Shown here piece by piece: positions 47,615 through 58,409 of a stretch of 64,000 nucleotides of DNA (position 1 is the stretch's first letter; every line of letters starts with the position of its first letter). The notes under the pieces were generated by a model, which saw nothing but the letters and a program-made list of their open reading frames with translations, ran no database searches and was not told the origin of the DNA. The stretch is taken from contig KN832884.1 of assembly GCA_000827325.1 (NCBI GenBank), forward strand, positions 470,953 to 534,952. The letters run 5' to 3'. The stretch is from Oidiodendron maius Zn (lineage: Eukaryota > Ascomycota > Leotiomycetes > Myxotrichaceae). A program made the translations under genes and the position numbers.

Positions 47615-48628
47615 GATGGATATGACTCTTAGCTTATGGACTGAATGGAAACCAATGTCGTATTCTCGCCGCACTGATTATTTTGTCGGATGGGGGTTGC
47701 GCTCAATTTATTTTCGAGATGTATTGAGGCGTATGGTGTTAAGCAGCTCTATATCCGTTGACCGGGCCGTTTAACTACCGACATGCGGCCTGCACGCCCG
47801 GTGCGGTCCGAGATGGATGAATAATGGGCGGGTCGCAAAATTTATTACCATCTTCTCATCAACAATGAACAATTATTGCTGCCACTGGAAGTTTGTACAG
47901 TTACGAAGGAGATCATACTTTTCACTGGATTTCGAGCATAATGGATAATTCTATACATGCTACCCACATGAGAAATATTCAGTTCCATTCAGTGGTTCCA
48001 GCCATATGACGAGTGCCTCGCGGTTTTACAATATTTTCCGGGGACCTTGCATCCTGGAGACCTCAAATACCTTAGGCAAGTTCTTTGATTATACCAACTG
48101 TGTCTACTTCGCCATGCTGGTATAGGAGACATCACATCTGCAGTTAACATGACGTGCTTCCCACAGGATTCGACGGATCAGTATCCCACCCCATGATGAA
48201 ACCCAACCTTAACGCCCGTGCATGAACTTATTCGAGTCATTCCGAACAAGGAATATGGTTTCTAACGCTGTCCTGCCAAGTCGGGATTTAGTGCCAAGGG
48301 GTAGGAATAAATCCGGGCGACCAGTTTCACATCCTGACCGTGCACAGGGTCTTTGAGGCTAGCGAACCGATGGTTGTATCGCCTCTAGTGGGGAATCAAA
48401 GTGAGGATTATATTCACATGTTGCGCAATAAAATTTAGTGTAATTTAAGGTCCTAGGAAAACGCCTGAACAACGCGATCTATGTGCCTAATATCCATGCC
48501 GAAGCTAAACCTTGCCCCGTGCCCAAATGAATATTATTCAAATCATGATTTAACACGGATTCCGCGTATATTTCTTCTCGTATGTAATTCGTTCGCTGTA
48601 TTTCAGCTTCATCAACGACTGCTATCAT
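47615..48628. other. Intergenic, 1 kb
   Basis: Promoter of the PEBP gene (-) is at its start; the rest is the 3' side of the acyltransferase. Nothing else seen. Confidence 0.5.
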
Positions 48629-50026
48629 CTAGCTCGTTATAAAATCGTAGAATTTGTGAGCAAAGACTTTACTCGGGACTTCTATAACTCGATGAAACAC
48701 TTCTGCAGCAGGGACTACAACGGCCAAGCAGGTGATCAATGTCACCGTGGCCGAGCCTGGAAAGGATATGCCATTGTCGCGGTGTAACTTGGAGAACACT
48801 TTGATTCCAACAATGTAGATCATGGTAGATTGGATGAGGAAGTAACCTGGTGGTAAGTTAGTAAAAATGCATCGCGAGTGTCAAAATAACTTACTTAAGG
48901 ATCTCTTGCCTAAAAAGACGAAAACTTTATTGTCGAAGATGCGTTGTACAACGTCGTAGCTCTCCAGTAAGAAGAAGAAACCGACTAGAATAAGATAGAT
49001 ATCTCCACGCGCAGGCGAGTGATTTGTCAAGTATTCATAGTTCAAACCGCCAGTATAGTATAGCCCACTATGGTACTCGTATTCTTTCTCAAGGAGGTCA
49101 GGGCGGAAATCGATCCAGAGATACTGCATCAGATACCCCGCCACCATAAGGAATCCAGCCGGAAGCCACACGGGCAGCCGGAAAGGTCTCCCATCGGCTC
49201 GTCGAAGGCGGGACATTGGGATGCTAATGGGAATACCACGCTGGGCAGCGGCTTTGAACTCCATCGTGATAACTATATCGCAAAAAAGCAGCCCAGTGAT
49301 TGTGTACCAGGCCCATGAATCGCACCACCACGCAGCCAACACGAAGAAAACGGCACCCTGTACCCGCCATTTCTTTCTTGTATATGGGATGATAACCATT
49401 GTCATGTAGACAGTATAGCTCTGCATGTAGACTGCAGTGATTATCCATAGCGTCTGAGAGGGAAAGGCCGTGCTGCCGGCTTGGATGGAGTAGTTGTGAG
49501 TGGTCCAAAATATGTTGAAGACAGAATTAAAGTACGCTAAAGCGTTGGGCAGGAAGTACGGGACTTGCATCGAGAAGTTATTCGTTCTCGTCTTGAAGTT
49601 ATAAATTTCTTGCAGCTCGCTTTGGGTCATAGAGCCTTTGGCAAGGGCAAGAGCAAACGCGACAGGGAACCATAGCGTGATTCCTCTACAGAGGACAGAC
49701 TGTGCAATGCGTTCTTTAGAAGGGTTCTTGATGAATGGGATGGCGATGGAGCGTGCAGACAGGAAGATGATTGCGCCGTAGAGGAAAGACTCGTTCCAGA
49801 AGAGGACCGAGAGGGTCTTCCTGATCATCACTTCGTAGAACTTCCCATTTGGATTTGCGGAAGCGGCGACTGTGGTAGGAACGAAGGTCTGGAGGAACAC
49901 CCAGAGGAAAGTCTCGATGACTAGCAATCCCCGGAAACCAAGGAGATATTGCTGATCATAGACGGTTGGTGGTTTGAGGCTCGCAGCCTTCAGGAGTAAT
50001 TGGGGAATACCCGTTTGGACACCCAT
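48629..50026 (-). CDS. Membrane acyltransferase-3 family protein
   Basis: 449 residues, exons 50026-48895 and 48846-48629 (48-nt intron). Multi-pass protein of the Acyl_transf_3 fold, about ten helices. Members move acetyl or other acyl groups onto sugars or lipids at membranes. The opening QYLLGFRGLLVIETFLWVF parallels the LDGLRGLA start of the family and keeps the Arg. Further signs are RSIAIPFIKNPSKERIAQS, LWFPVAFALALAKGS and the large LWIITAVYMQSYTVYM segment. It resembles the acyltransferase half of the fusion protein at 53921, with the same wide loop before HSGLYYTGG. The upstream neighbour in the same orientation is a GT2 synthase, suggesting acylation of its polysaccharide (inference). 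No separate signal peptide. Confidence 0.82.
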
Positions 50027-51145
50027 CCTGAAATCTCAGATATCTGAGCGGAATATTTTGAAAGGCTCAGAACTCTTGGGTTAATTAGGCTGGTCAGACC
50101 TCTCGCCAGCAGGGACGGCTTGATTCTGGACAGTGGCGTGATGTTCTCTCCAGGAGCAGAACAATGCCACGTCGTAGCGCAACAGAGTTTGCATTAATGA
50201 TACTGTAACAAGGCTCTGCTGATAAACTTTCACCCAGGTCGGCCCACGTATCGAATCCTTCGAGCCCGGCCTGCCCGGAATTCCCAGATTGGAAGCAGTG
50301 AAAACCCTAGCTGCTCAGCACCAACTCAGCACCAACACGATTCAAGTAATGCAGCTGCTCATCAATACGCGGAAGAGAGTACTGTCCCATTTGAGGAGCA
50401 AAGAATCCCTACCACCTACATCGGTCAAATATTCCCGCATCCGCTATTAAGCTATGACATCCCAAGAGGTTATCGCGCAGGGGTAGCCTGCTCTGCCAAG
50501 GCGGCTGCCTTTGTTAGCACCTTGTTAGCAAAACGCCATCAACCAGCCTCTTGCGGCTACCGTCCGGGCGATCCTACTGCAGGTCCGGTTGGGCTGAGTG
50601 ATATCGCAGTGGATCTCGTATCTGCTGGAAGAAGGTAGGTACTTTAAGGAGGTTGGAGATACGGGAGATCGGTTAAGGCTGCAATCTGGCATGCGACATG
50701 TTTAAACATGTGATGGAAGGTTATGGTTAAATGACTTGTCAAATTAATCTATATCTTGTCATCCTTTATCAATCTCGGACGGCATTCTCCTAACAATACT
50801 GGCTCTGTTGCTGTGCCTCTTATGACTTTCTATCCTTCGTATTACAACCAGGGCAGGTGTGGAGCGAAATGAAGTACCGGTAAGGCAGTCCGATCTGTAT
50901 TCTTTCCAGTGTCCCCATCTGTACATGCAAATCAAGGAACGGATCTTAACGCCAAATAGACATCCCATCCCGACCCTATCAAAAAAGCAAATGCTCGGCG
51001 TCAGCATCGGCATATGAGGCTTACCTACAACGCGCGACCCACACACCCGAAAAGAGCCCCTGCAGACGCTACAGTGAGCAGAGGACCCACCACGAGGAGA
51101 TAACAACGAGATAACTAGTCGACAATTCGTACGCAACTTCTCTGT
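50027..51145. other. Promoter of the acyltransferase and GT2 3' region
   Basis: No gene supported; the open frame 50759-51136 (-) has no family features. Confidence 0.5.
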
Positions 51146-52747
51146 TCATGTTCGTGGCGTGGGGTTCCACTTCATGTACTTGCTAACTTGTCGGGCATGC
51201 CCAAAAAGGCCCATAACAGCTGTGAGCACCAGCTGCGCTGGGAAGGTCATGGTGAAGACGATGATCATCCACCACCGAATGAACTCAGATCGCACGCGGA
51301 AAGTAATGTACAGGGTGCCGAAGAGGGAAACCAGACTGTAGTAGATTTAGTATGTTTCTTGTAGAGCGATGGGCTGAAGAACTCACCTAAGGATGAAGAG
51401 CCACCATGCAACGGGATATTGAAAGAAAACAAGTCGGTACAATTGCGAACCGGATTTGGGAAATTCCGTGACCACGATGCTGAAGACGAGGCAGAGGTAT
51501 TGCGTGATAAGGTAGTAACTCGACTCGCGAATGTAGAGAAGAGAAAGTAACCCAAATCGCTGAGTAAGAGTTCGGGTCTTTCCCTCAACCGTGCTCCGTG
51601 ACCAGACCAGATTGATATGTCGAATGCTGGCTTGGATCCATCCCTGAGACCACCGGAGGCGCTGCTTCCAGAACGCTGTCAAGGTGACAGGAGCGAGCTC
51701 GAAAGAGACAACATTTAGATCATGAACGGCCTTAGCGCCGTGTCCAAATGCTCGCAGAGCGGAATCGATGTCTTCAGTGAGCATATTTTCGTCCATTCTC
51801 AGTTCCTTGAGCAAGGATGTCCTCCAGAATCCATTGGAGCCGCAGAAAAGGCCAAAATCGAACATTGCTGAGCGCCCTGGATGGGAGACAGCGTAGATTT
51901 TATCGAATTCCACTGCGATCATGGCAGTCAAGGTGTTTTCATTTGCATTGAAGACGACGCATCGTCCCTGAACAATGTCGATGGTGCTATTGCCCGCAAA
52001 GCGTTCCATGGCCCATCGAGGTCCATACGGATGAGGGTAATGATCGCAATCAAAAATGGCAGAGACATCTGCTCTGGTATTGAGAGTGCAGTAGTAATTG
52101 ATATTATCTGCTTTTGATTTTGAATTGGGAACCTTGATAACTCTCAATTCTGCGCGCTTCAGCGCCAGATCGTGCATCTGGGCCTCCAAAGGTTCAATCG
52201 GGAAGGGAGTATTGTAGAGTACTGTGATGCAAAGTTTATCTCTTGGGTAGACAACTTTGTCGAGAAGATAATAAATCCTATCCATGATAATGCCTTGTTC
52301 ATTTGGCAAATAGGCGACGATGATGATATCCAGATTTTTGAGTTCCGAATCTGGCGTTGGAAACGTCCAATTCTTCTTTGCAACTTTGGCGGCTACCTTG
52401 TTTGCATCGTGGCAAGCCCCAATGCTCATCATGGCCTCGATGACTGTTGCGCCTGCGATATAGGTATTCGTCATCAGATAGACGAACCAAAACACCTCAG
52501 TGATCCCAGAAGTTGCAAGCATGTAAATACACACAGAAAAGATAAAGTAAGAGGCTACTAGAAGGAAGGGCGTCCAATCTTGAATCCCATCCGAGGCAAC
52601 TGTGATAGCCCAGATGATGTCCTTGTACGTTCTTTTGAGGCCAGAACCAAGTCGGCTTGCCCGTGATCGGTGCTGCTTTGGAACCTCAAATATCCCATCC
52701 TCTGATCCGCTGGTTATTGTCTCGGGAATTTCTTTGTCTTTCTCCAT
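51146..52747 (-). CDS. Processive glycosyltransferase family 2 (cellulose/hyaluronan-synthase-like)
   Basis: 516 residues, exons 52747-51387 and 51335-51146 (51-nt intron). A plasma-membrane synthase that would polymerise a UDP- or GDP-sugar and extrude the chain. All four processive-GT2 signatures are present: KADN (Asp 214), DCD at 233-235 for metal/nucleotide, TED at 324-326 for the base, and QRLRW at 362-366 for chain binding. Two helices lie before the catalytic domain (about 58-105) and three or four after (from 388). It is close in layout to fungal GT2 proteins needed for hyphal growth on surfaces, and unlike chitin synthases (no myosin or cytochrome-b5 parts). It is divergent from the GH16-acyltransferase gene. 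The polymer is unknown. Confidence 0.92.
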
Positions 52748-53920
52748 GTCTTAAAATTTGCAAGGTCAAATTGACGATAGAAGAACAATGCAGAGAATAA
52801 ACATTCACAGCAGTAAAGCAGAGAACTATAAAATCACCCACCCACCTAGTCGCCTACCGAGGTCTGCCTCTTCAGCACATACCTTGACAAGGGCCATGAC
52901 CCAGTCGACCAGTCAAGGTAATCAATTGGGAGCAGCTGAAAGAGCACGCTCCGCTTCCAGGGTCAAACATAGGACGTGAATATCACTTAAACCGGAGAAG
53001 GCAAGCCAGCACCCGCTAATGCTCTAGGACATGCCACCTGTGGTAGCCCCCTGTCAAGACTGCAGTTCCATGGATGGCTTGGTTGCCTTCGTCAAATCCT
53101 ACGAAACGTGCAGGAGAAGGCTCCGACCTGCTGTCTGCCACATTGACTTGTTGGCCGAGCATGGGACGGAGGTTGCTGCATGCAGAAGTTAGCGCGAAAG
53201 ATAAACTCTGCGAGGGCCGCCAGGCCTAGTACACGTGTATGGCTTACATTATGAGCTTACTCATCGGGGACATACCTATCACAGAATAGCCAGCAAAGGA
53301 TCGACCCGCCGGAAACTTCGAAGGAGGAGGTTTTTTGAGACACAGGAAAAGGGTCCGAGTATTTATGCCTGAGGCAATAAGGCTCCCAAACTCTATCGCC
53401 AAGCACCGGCACGGGATTCTCGGTCGGCTCGCGACATGTTCTCCAGTATACCCTCGGTATCACAGCTGCCAAGGGACGCTGAAGCGCCGTAGTAAGGGAG
53501 ATAGCTGATCAGTGGGCCATTTGCGATAGAGAACACAGCCCGCATCGTAGGCTGACTCCGGCCTTCCGCTTCTGTCTCATTTCTTCTTTTTGGTCCCGCT
53601 AAATCCGTGCTCCTTGCAAGCTACCTGCCGGTACTCAAAGGTGGCTGTGGTACTAGGTGCCAAGGACAATGGACATGGGAGTCAAGCAAGGTCTTGATAC
53701 CCTGGTAAAGATTAATAGATATCCTGTCGCCGCAAACTAGCTGCTGATAGCGATGCTGGGATGGTGCTCTGTCGAAAGTCCGTTTCGTGGTGTTGTATTC
53801 AACTCTCTACTCTCCTTTCACCTGTCCTCCTCTCTTACCAGACTCGAGTGCAGTAATTTCAGGCATGCCACCTTGATTTAGTTTATGCTCACGCCTCTGT
53901 TGTTTTGACTGACATTTACA
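52748..53920. promoter_or_regulatory. Shared promoter of GT2 and GH16-acyltransferase genes
   Basis: 1173 bp between the two start codons, with no coding frame of quality. Sharing one gap would permit joint regulation; no specific factor site was recognised. Confidence 0.45.
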
Positions 53921-56900
53921 ATGAACGTCCAAACATTCCTGCAACTTCTGTTCCTTCTTTCTTTTTGGCCACGCACTCAGGCAGCCCTGGAGCCCTCGAA
54001 GGATGTCTCCAGCTGCACATGTGGCTTTTATAACCAGGAGGCCAATATGGTCTTTACGGAAACTTCAATCGTGTACTTCAATGAAACTGATGGCCTCCCG
54101 GCAGACTATATTCCAGAATCTTTTGAAAACAAGTATGACCGGGGCTGGAATGCTATATACCGGCAGGGCGCAGCTGTGGAAAATGTTGCAATCGTTAATG
54201 ATACCACCGCCCGAAATCTCACCAGCATGGCACTTTATTGTGATCCAGCAGACGACAACGGATTGGTTATGGGAGCAAGTATGCGTACTGCCCGCCAGGA
54301 TATATTTTTTGGATCCTTTCGCGCGTCGATGAGAGCACCACGTCAATGGCTTAAGGGCTCAGCTGTGTCGATGCTGTTGAAGCACAATGTCACGGAAAGT
54401 TGGGACATCGATGTAATGAATACCGACAACAGCAGCTGGGCATGGGTTACCACACTTGCAAAGGGCCAGTTCTCGGATCTCTGGATGGGGACGAACTTTA
54501 CCAATCTGACTGAAGAGGGCTTGAATCCTTGGTACTATACAGAGTACCGCGTGGACTGGACTCCGGATGCTATCACGTACTATATTGGTGGGCAACAGCA
54601 CTATGCCTATACCAGAGCGTTGAATGGTTCTTTACCAAGCACTCCCGCCCCAATTCAACTACAGCACTGGTCTCTAGGTAACGTTTACAATACTCAGGGA
54701 CCACCTGGTCAGCAGTCTGAAGCGAATGTTGCGTGGACGAGGCTCTTTTTCAACTCGTCTGTCTGGACGACGGAGCAGCGGGAGGCTTTTGATGCTAGGT
54801 GTACGCCAGCTGACGCCTGTCAAATGGATGACAATACGCTCCGTGGCTCTTCAGCGTACCCAGTTGAGGCACTTTCTCCCTGGCAGCAGGCTCAGCCAGA
54901 GTACAAGATTCTTTGGATACCTCTTTTGATTGACATTGCCTTTGCCTCCCTGTTTGTTATTCTCACTACGAAGACGCTCTGGCGGAGATTATCCTGGGGA
55001 AAGCTTTATTTATTCTTAGGGATCACCAAGAGAAAACAAGAGCCATCTGGCCAAATGTCCCGGTTCGCGGCAAAATCTTCCGGCGACAGTTCTCCTAAGA
55101 CCAATTCAATCAGTTCTGTCCACCCAACTAGCGACAACGGCGGTGTACGTCTGCCAAGAGATACTTCTTATTCTAGTTTTGCTCCGCCAACTTATTCAGG
55201 GACTCAAACCCCTCTACCGCAATATCAGACACCCGCCGCTTCGCTGTGGCCGTCACGAGTCAATTCAACAGACGATCTGCCTATTGATCCACTACCTCGT
55301 AGAGCATCTGTGCAGTCAGACCTATACATGGCAGGTTCGCAAAGCCCTCATTCCAGCACTCGGCCCCCCATTCAGCCAGGAGGGTATCAGCACTACAGCT
55401 CTTCTAGCAATCCCTTTTTGCTAAGATCGGAGTCTGGCCCCTCCACGCCGGCACCTGAAGCGATCCCCCCACTTCCAACTATTCCTGGCATCCTATCGCC
55501 TACGCCATCATCATCAAATGTAATCACAACAACTATTCACCACCCGACGTCAGGAGAGAAGACATCCCAAGTCACTATTGCAGAAGAAAGCAAGCCTGGA
55601 GTCACAACGATCAGTGCTGTAGATCCCGCTAAGGGAAAGGGCGGGATTCCTCCTCAGCAGCGTGTAGACTATCTCGCAGGATTCGTCGGCATGAGTGCCA
55701 TTCTCGTGACTATGAATCACTTTGGCTTAACTTTCTGGGCTGCAGTTATCATTCCTTCCGTGCGTCCACACTACTCGAGTGAGATTTGGGCTCGAAAGAC
55801 GATTGCTTCCTATTTTCTTGATCCTCTGTGGATCGGACCATTCCTCATGATTTCCACCCGATTTCTTGTATCCAACTATCTCAGAACCGGTAAACTAGAT
55901 AACATGGCCCAAAAGATCGTCGCTCGACCATTTCGACTTTTAACTCCCGTTGCCTCGATTGCTATGTTGGAATACTTCCTTATGGATGCGGGAGCACTGA
56001 ATTGGCTTGAATACCTTCCTTCGGTTACGTGGTCTCCGTGGCCCTTCACAGCAATTGCTGCAAATCCTGGTATTTATATCAGTGAGATTATTCAACTTGC
56101 GTTCTTAATACCAAATGCTGCTCCCATGATCACATACAACTACTGCACCGGTGTTCTCTGGACTATCCCCGTTCAACTACAAGGAGCATGGCAGACTTTA
56201 CTCGGCCTCATTATGATCAAAGAATGCAAAACCCCTTGGAAGCGATTCGCATTATACACCTTCTGTATTGCTAATCACTGGTACGGGCTGTCATGGGGAA
56301 GCTATTACTATGCTGGTGTGCTACTCGCTGATCTTGACATAACTTTTAAGTACAGGAAGTGGCTCCATGCTAGACCTTTTGTGTACTACCCCTTCTTGTG
56401 GTTTCTGATATTGCTCGCCTTAGGCGGATTTACCATTGACATGGTCACGCAGTGGACAGGAGTTCAATATGCCGAGGTCGAATATGGTTGGCATCCCGAC
56501 CCTGGGAGTGGGCTTACAATCTCACAGTCCAGCCAGAGCGTATATCCAGACTACTTTATCCCGCGACTCAATGCTCTGTTGACTACTGTTGCCATGCAAA
56601 CAATTGTCGAGATCAACCCGACCGTCCAGAAAGTTCTCTCTACCAAGATCTTGCAGTTCCTGTTCCCACACATCTTCACCATTTACCTCATCCACGGCTT
56701 CATTTTCTGGTCGATCGGATCTTGGGCGATGGTTGGGTTCTTCTCGCATGGGCTACCTTACTGGCTCTGCATTCTGCTTACATTTATTGTCTGCTACGGG
56801 ACACTCTTCGCCAGCTTGCCTATCCTTACACCGCCTATTGAGGCATTGGGAAAGAAATTCACACTCAGCTTGTGGGAAAATGCGAGCCAAGAACCACCAC

Positions 56901-57097
56901 CCCGGAATCCCACCACGTTTCCCTTTGGTACGGATTTGCTGAAGAGAGATGTTGACTCTGCTAGGGTTATCCATGGCCAAGTCCCACCGCAGGAGAAGAG
57001 CAGGCAGTACCCTGAAGAGAAGGACGGAAAGCAAAAAGAAAGTGAAGCAGAAACCCAGAAAGGCGGGATCGTTGAGGTTATCAAAGAGACTGAGTAG
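53921..57097 (+). CDS. GH16-like domain fused to acyltransferase-3 domain
   Basis: 1058 residues, one exon. Signal peptide 1-21 (cleaved near TQA). A GH16-type jelly-roll occupies about 30-315, with many N-glycosylation sites and WTPDAITYYIGG and the DACQ end typical of fungal laminarinase-like members. The catalytic E-x-D-x-E becomes S160-W-D-I-D164, so both glutamates are replaced. A membrane helix (about 329-352) is followed by a Ser/Pro/Thr-rich cytosolic linker (360-580) and the second part (about 588-1000), a ten-helix Acyl_transf_3 domain opening VDYLAGFVGMSAILVT. The C-terminal tail is charged. The topology puts the GH16 part outside the cell and tethers it to an acyl-transfer channel. 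It is divergent from the GT2 synthase, so a joint role in a surface glycan is inferred. Confidence 0.9.
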   Translation: MNVQTFLQLLFLLSFWPRTQAALEPSKDVSSCTCGFYNQEANMVFTETSIVYFNETDGLPADYIPESFENKYDRGWNAIYRQGAAVENVAIVNDTTARNLTSMALYCDPADDNGLVMGASMRTARQDIFFGSFRASMRAPRQWLKGSAVSMLLKHNVTESWDIDVMNTDNSSWAWVTTLAKGQFSDLWMGTNFTNLTEEGLNPWYYTEYRVDWTPDAITYYIGGQQHYAYTRALNGSLPSTPAPIQLQHWSLGNVYNTQGPPGQQSEANVAWTRLFFNSSVWTTEQREAFDARCTPADACQMDDNTLRGSSAYPVEALSPWQQAQPEYKILWIPLLIDIAFASLFVILTTKTLWRRLSWGKLYLFLGITKRKQEPSGQMSRFAAKSSGDSSPKTNSISSVHPTSDNGGVRLPRDTSYSSFAPPTYSGTQTPLPQYQTPAASLWPSRVNSTDDLPIDPLPRRASVQSDLYMAGSQSPHSSTRPPIQPGGYQHYSSSSNPFLLRSESGPSTPAPEAIPPLPTIPGILSPTPSSSNVITTTIHHPTSGEKTSQVTIAEESKPGVTTISAVDPAKGKGGIPPQQRVDYLAGFVGMSAILVTMNHFGLTFWAAVIIPSVRPHYSSEIWARKTIASYFLDPLWIGPFLMISTRFLVSNYLRTGKLDNMAQKIVARPFRLLTPVASIAMLEYFLMDAGALNWLEYLPSVTWSPWPFTAIAANPGIYISEIIQLAFLIPNAAPMITYNYCTGVLWTIPVQLQGAWQTLLGLIMIKECKTPWKRFALYTFCIANHWYGLSWGSYYYAGVLLADLDITFKYRKWLHARPFVYYPFLWFLILLALGGFTIDMVTQWTGVQYAEVEYGWHPDPGSGLTISQSSQSVYPDYFIPRLNALLTTVAMQTIVEINPTVQKVLSTKILQFLFPHIFTIYLIHGFIFWSIGSWAMVGFFSHGLPYWLCILLTFIVCYGTLFASLPILTPPIEALGKKFTLSLWENASQEPPPRNPTTFPFGTDLLKRDVDSARVIHGQVPPQEKSRQYPEEKDGKQKESEAETQKGGIVEVIKETE

Positions 57098-58409
57098 GAC
57101 AGTTTATGCAAAAGATCGGTCGGCTCGTACACAAAAGAAATCATATATTGACGTATGCAATCAGGCCTTTGTTTTCTCACTTTGTCATAATGAGTGGAGC
57201 TCGGAATATTCCATGATCATGTCAAGAATTATTTATATATATGATATGTTAGTTTAAGCCTGAAATAGAATACGATGTTAAAACGCAAACATTTTGTTCA
57301 CAACACTTCGCCTCTCCGTGACCAATCACCAAAGTAAAAGGTGGAGACGCGACCAGAGCCCATGGTAAAGCAAAACGTGGCAGGATTTTCCTTATCTCAT
57401 GTATGGATCGCCAATAGAAAAAGAAATGGTTTCTAAAGGGATTAGCTACCCGCGTTCAGCTGAAGTATAACATGGATACCTGCTCCCATGCCACGGGCCA
57501 GACCGCCAAGACTTCACATGTTCGCACGAACTTGATAACCTTGAAGGCCTGGTCTGGCCCTTCGGCATTAACTGGAGACGAAGATCAAGCCAAGATACGA
57601 AGCCGACCGCCAAGCTAGGAAATTAGTGCGAGAGAGAATGAACGGAACTTGGCGTTGGAAATGCGGGCCCTGATCCCAGCAGTGGAATTTCTTATTCGGC
57701 CAGCTGAAGATACCAGGAGTTGTATCCTTTTGTTTGTTTTCTTTTTGTATACACTTTTGGCCTTGTTATCCTTGCTGGTTTTAAATCGCCACAATGGGTC
57801 CTTAAGAGGTGTGGAGCTACGGATAGAATACCTAATTTGAGAACGCGCCGTATATGGAACCGACCCACCACCCATGCAGCTGCGAATTTATGGTCTTCTT
57901 GCAAGTAGAGTTGCCGTGTGTGATTACCGGAAAGCATGACGACAATTCGTACTATATTTTATTATCCTATTTTCTTAACAGATAGGGTACGAATTCTCGT
58001 ATGAGCTATCAACAGGTGTCGCGACTAAGGCCCTGGTTCTTTGGTTCCTGCTGGATTTGATGTCACATTGTAGTTTACAGCTTGGAAATTCTCGCAGCTG
58101 AGGAAGCTCCAAAATAAGGGGCGGATATTACTCCTCTTATTCGTAGAATTATAAATCCCCATACGTCCTTCGTGATGCAAAGCATACTTCGAGCCCATAT
58201 TAATCTTGAACCAATGACTTCTACCGTACTGGGCAGTGCATTATTGCAGACGTTCATATCTCATTTGTTAAATTTCACGAGACAAATATTCTAAAGAACC
58301 TATGTACTTTACAATCATCAAAATTTTTGTTCGACCATGGTCAACACAGTCAAGCGCCATTCAGTATGGCTACAATAAATACAACAGCAGAATAAATCAT
58401 TAGCTCTCC
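57098..58409. other. Intergenic between convergent genes
   Basis: 1.3 kb containing 3' UTRs only. The frame at 57615-57875 (-) has no family features. Confidence 0.5.

Noticed and set aside
50759-51136. 125-codon minus-strand frame beside GT2
   Set aside because: Cys/Arg-rich shadow-like translation directly abutting the GT2 3' end, no family.
48629-57097. Chitin synthase as identity of the GT2
   Set aside because: Too short and lacking the chitin-synthase domain set; the flanking helices and motifs fit cellulose/hyaluronan-synthase-like GT2 proteins better.
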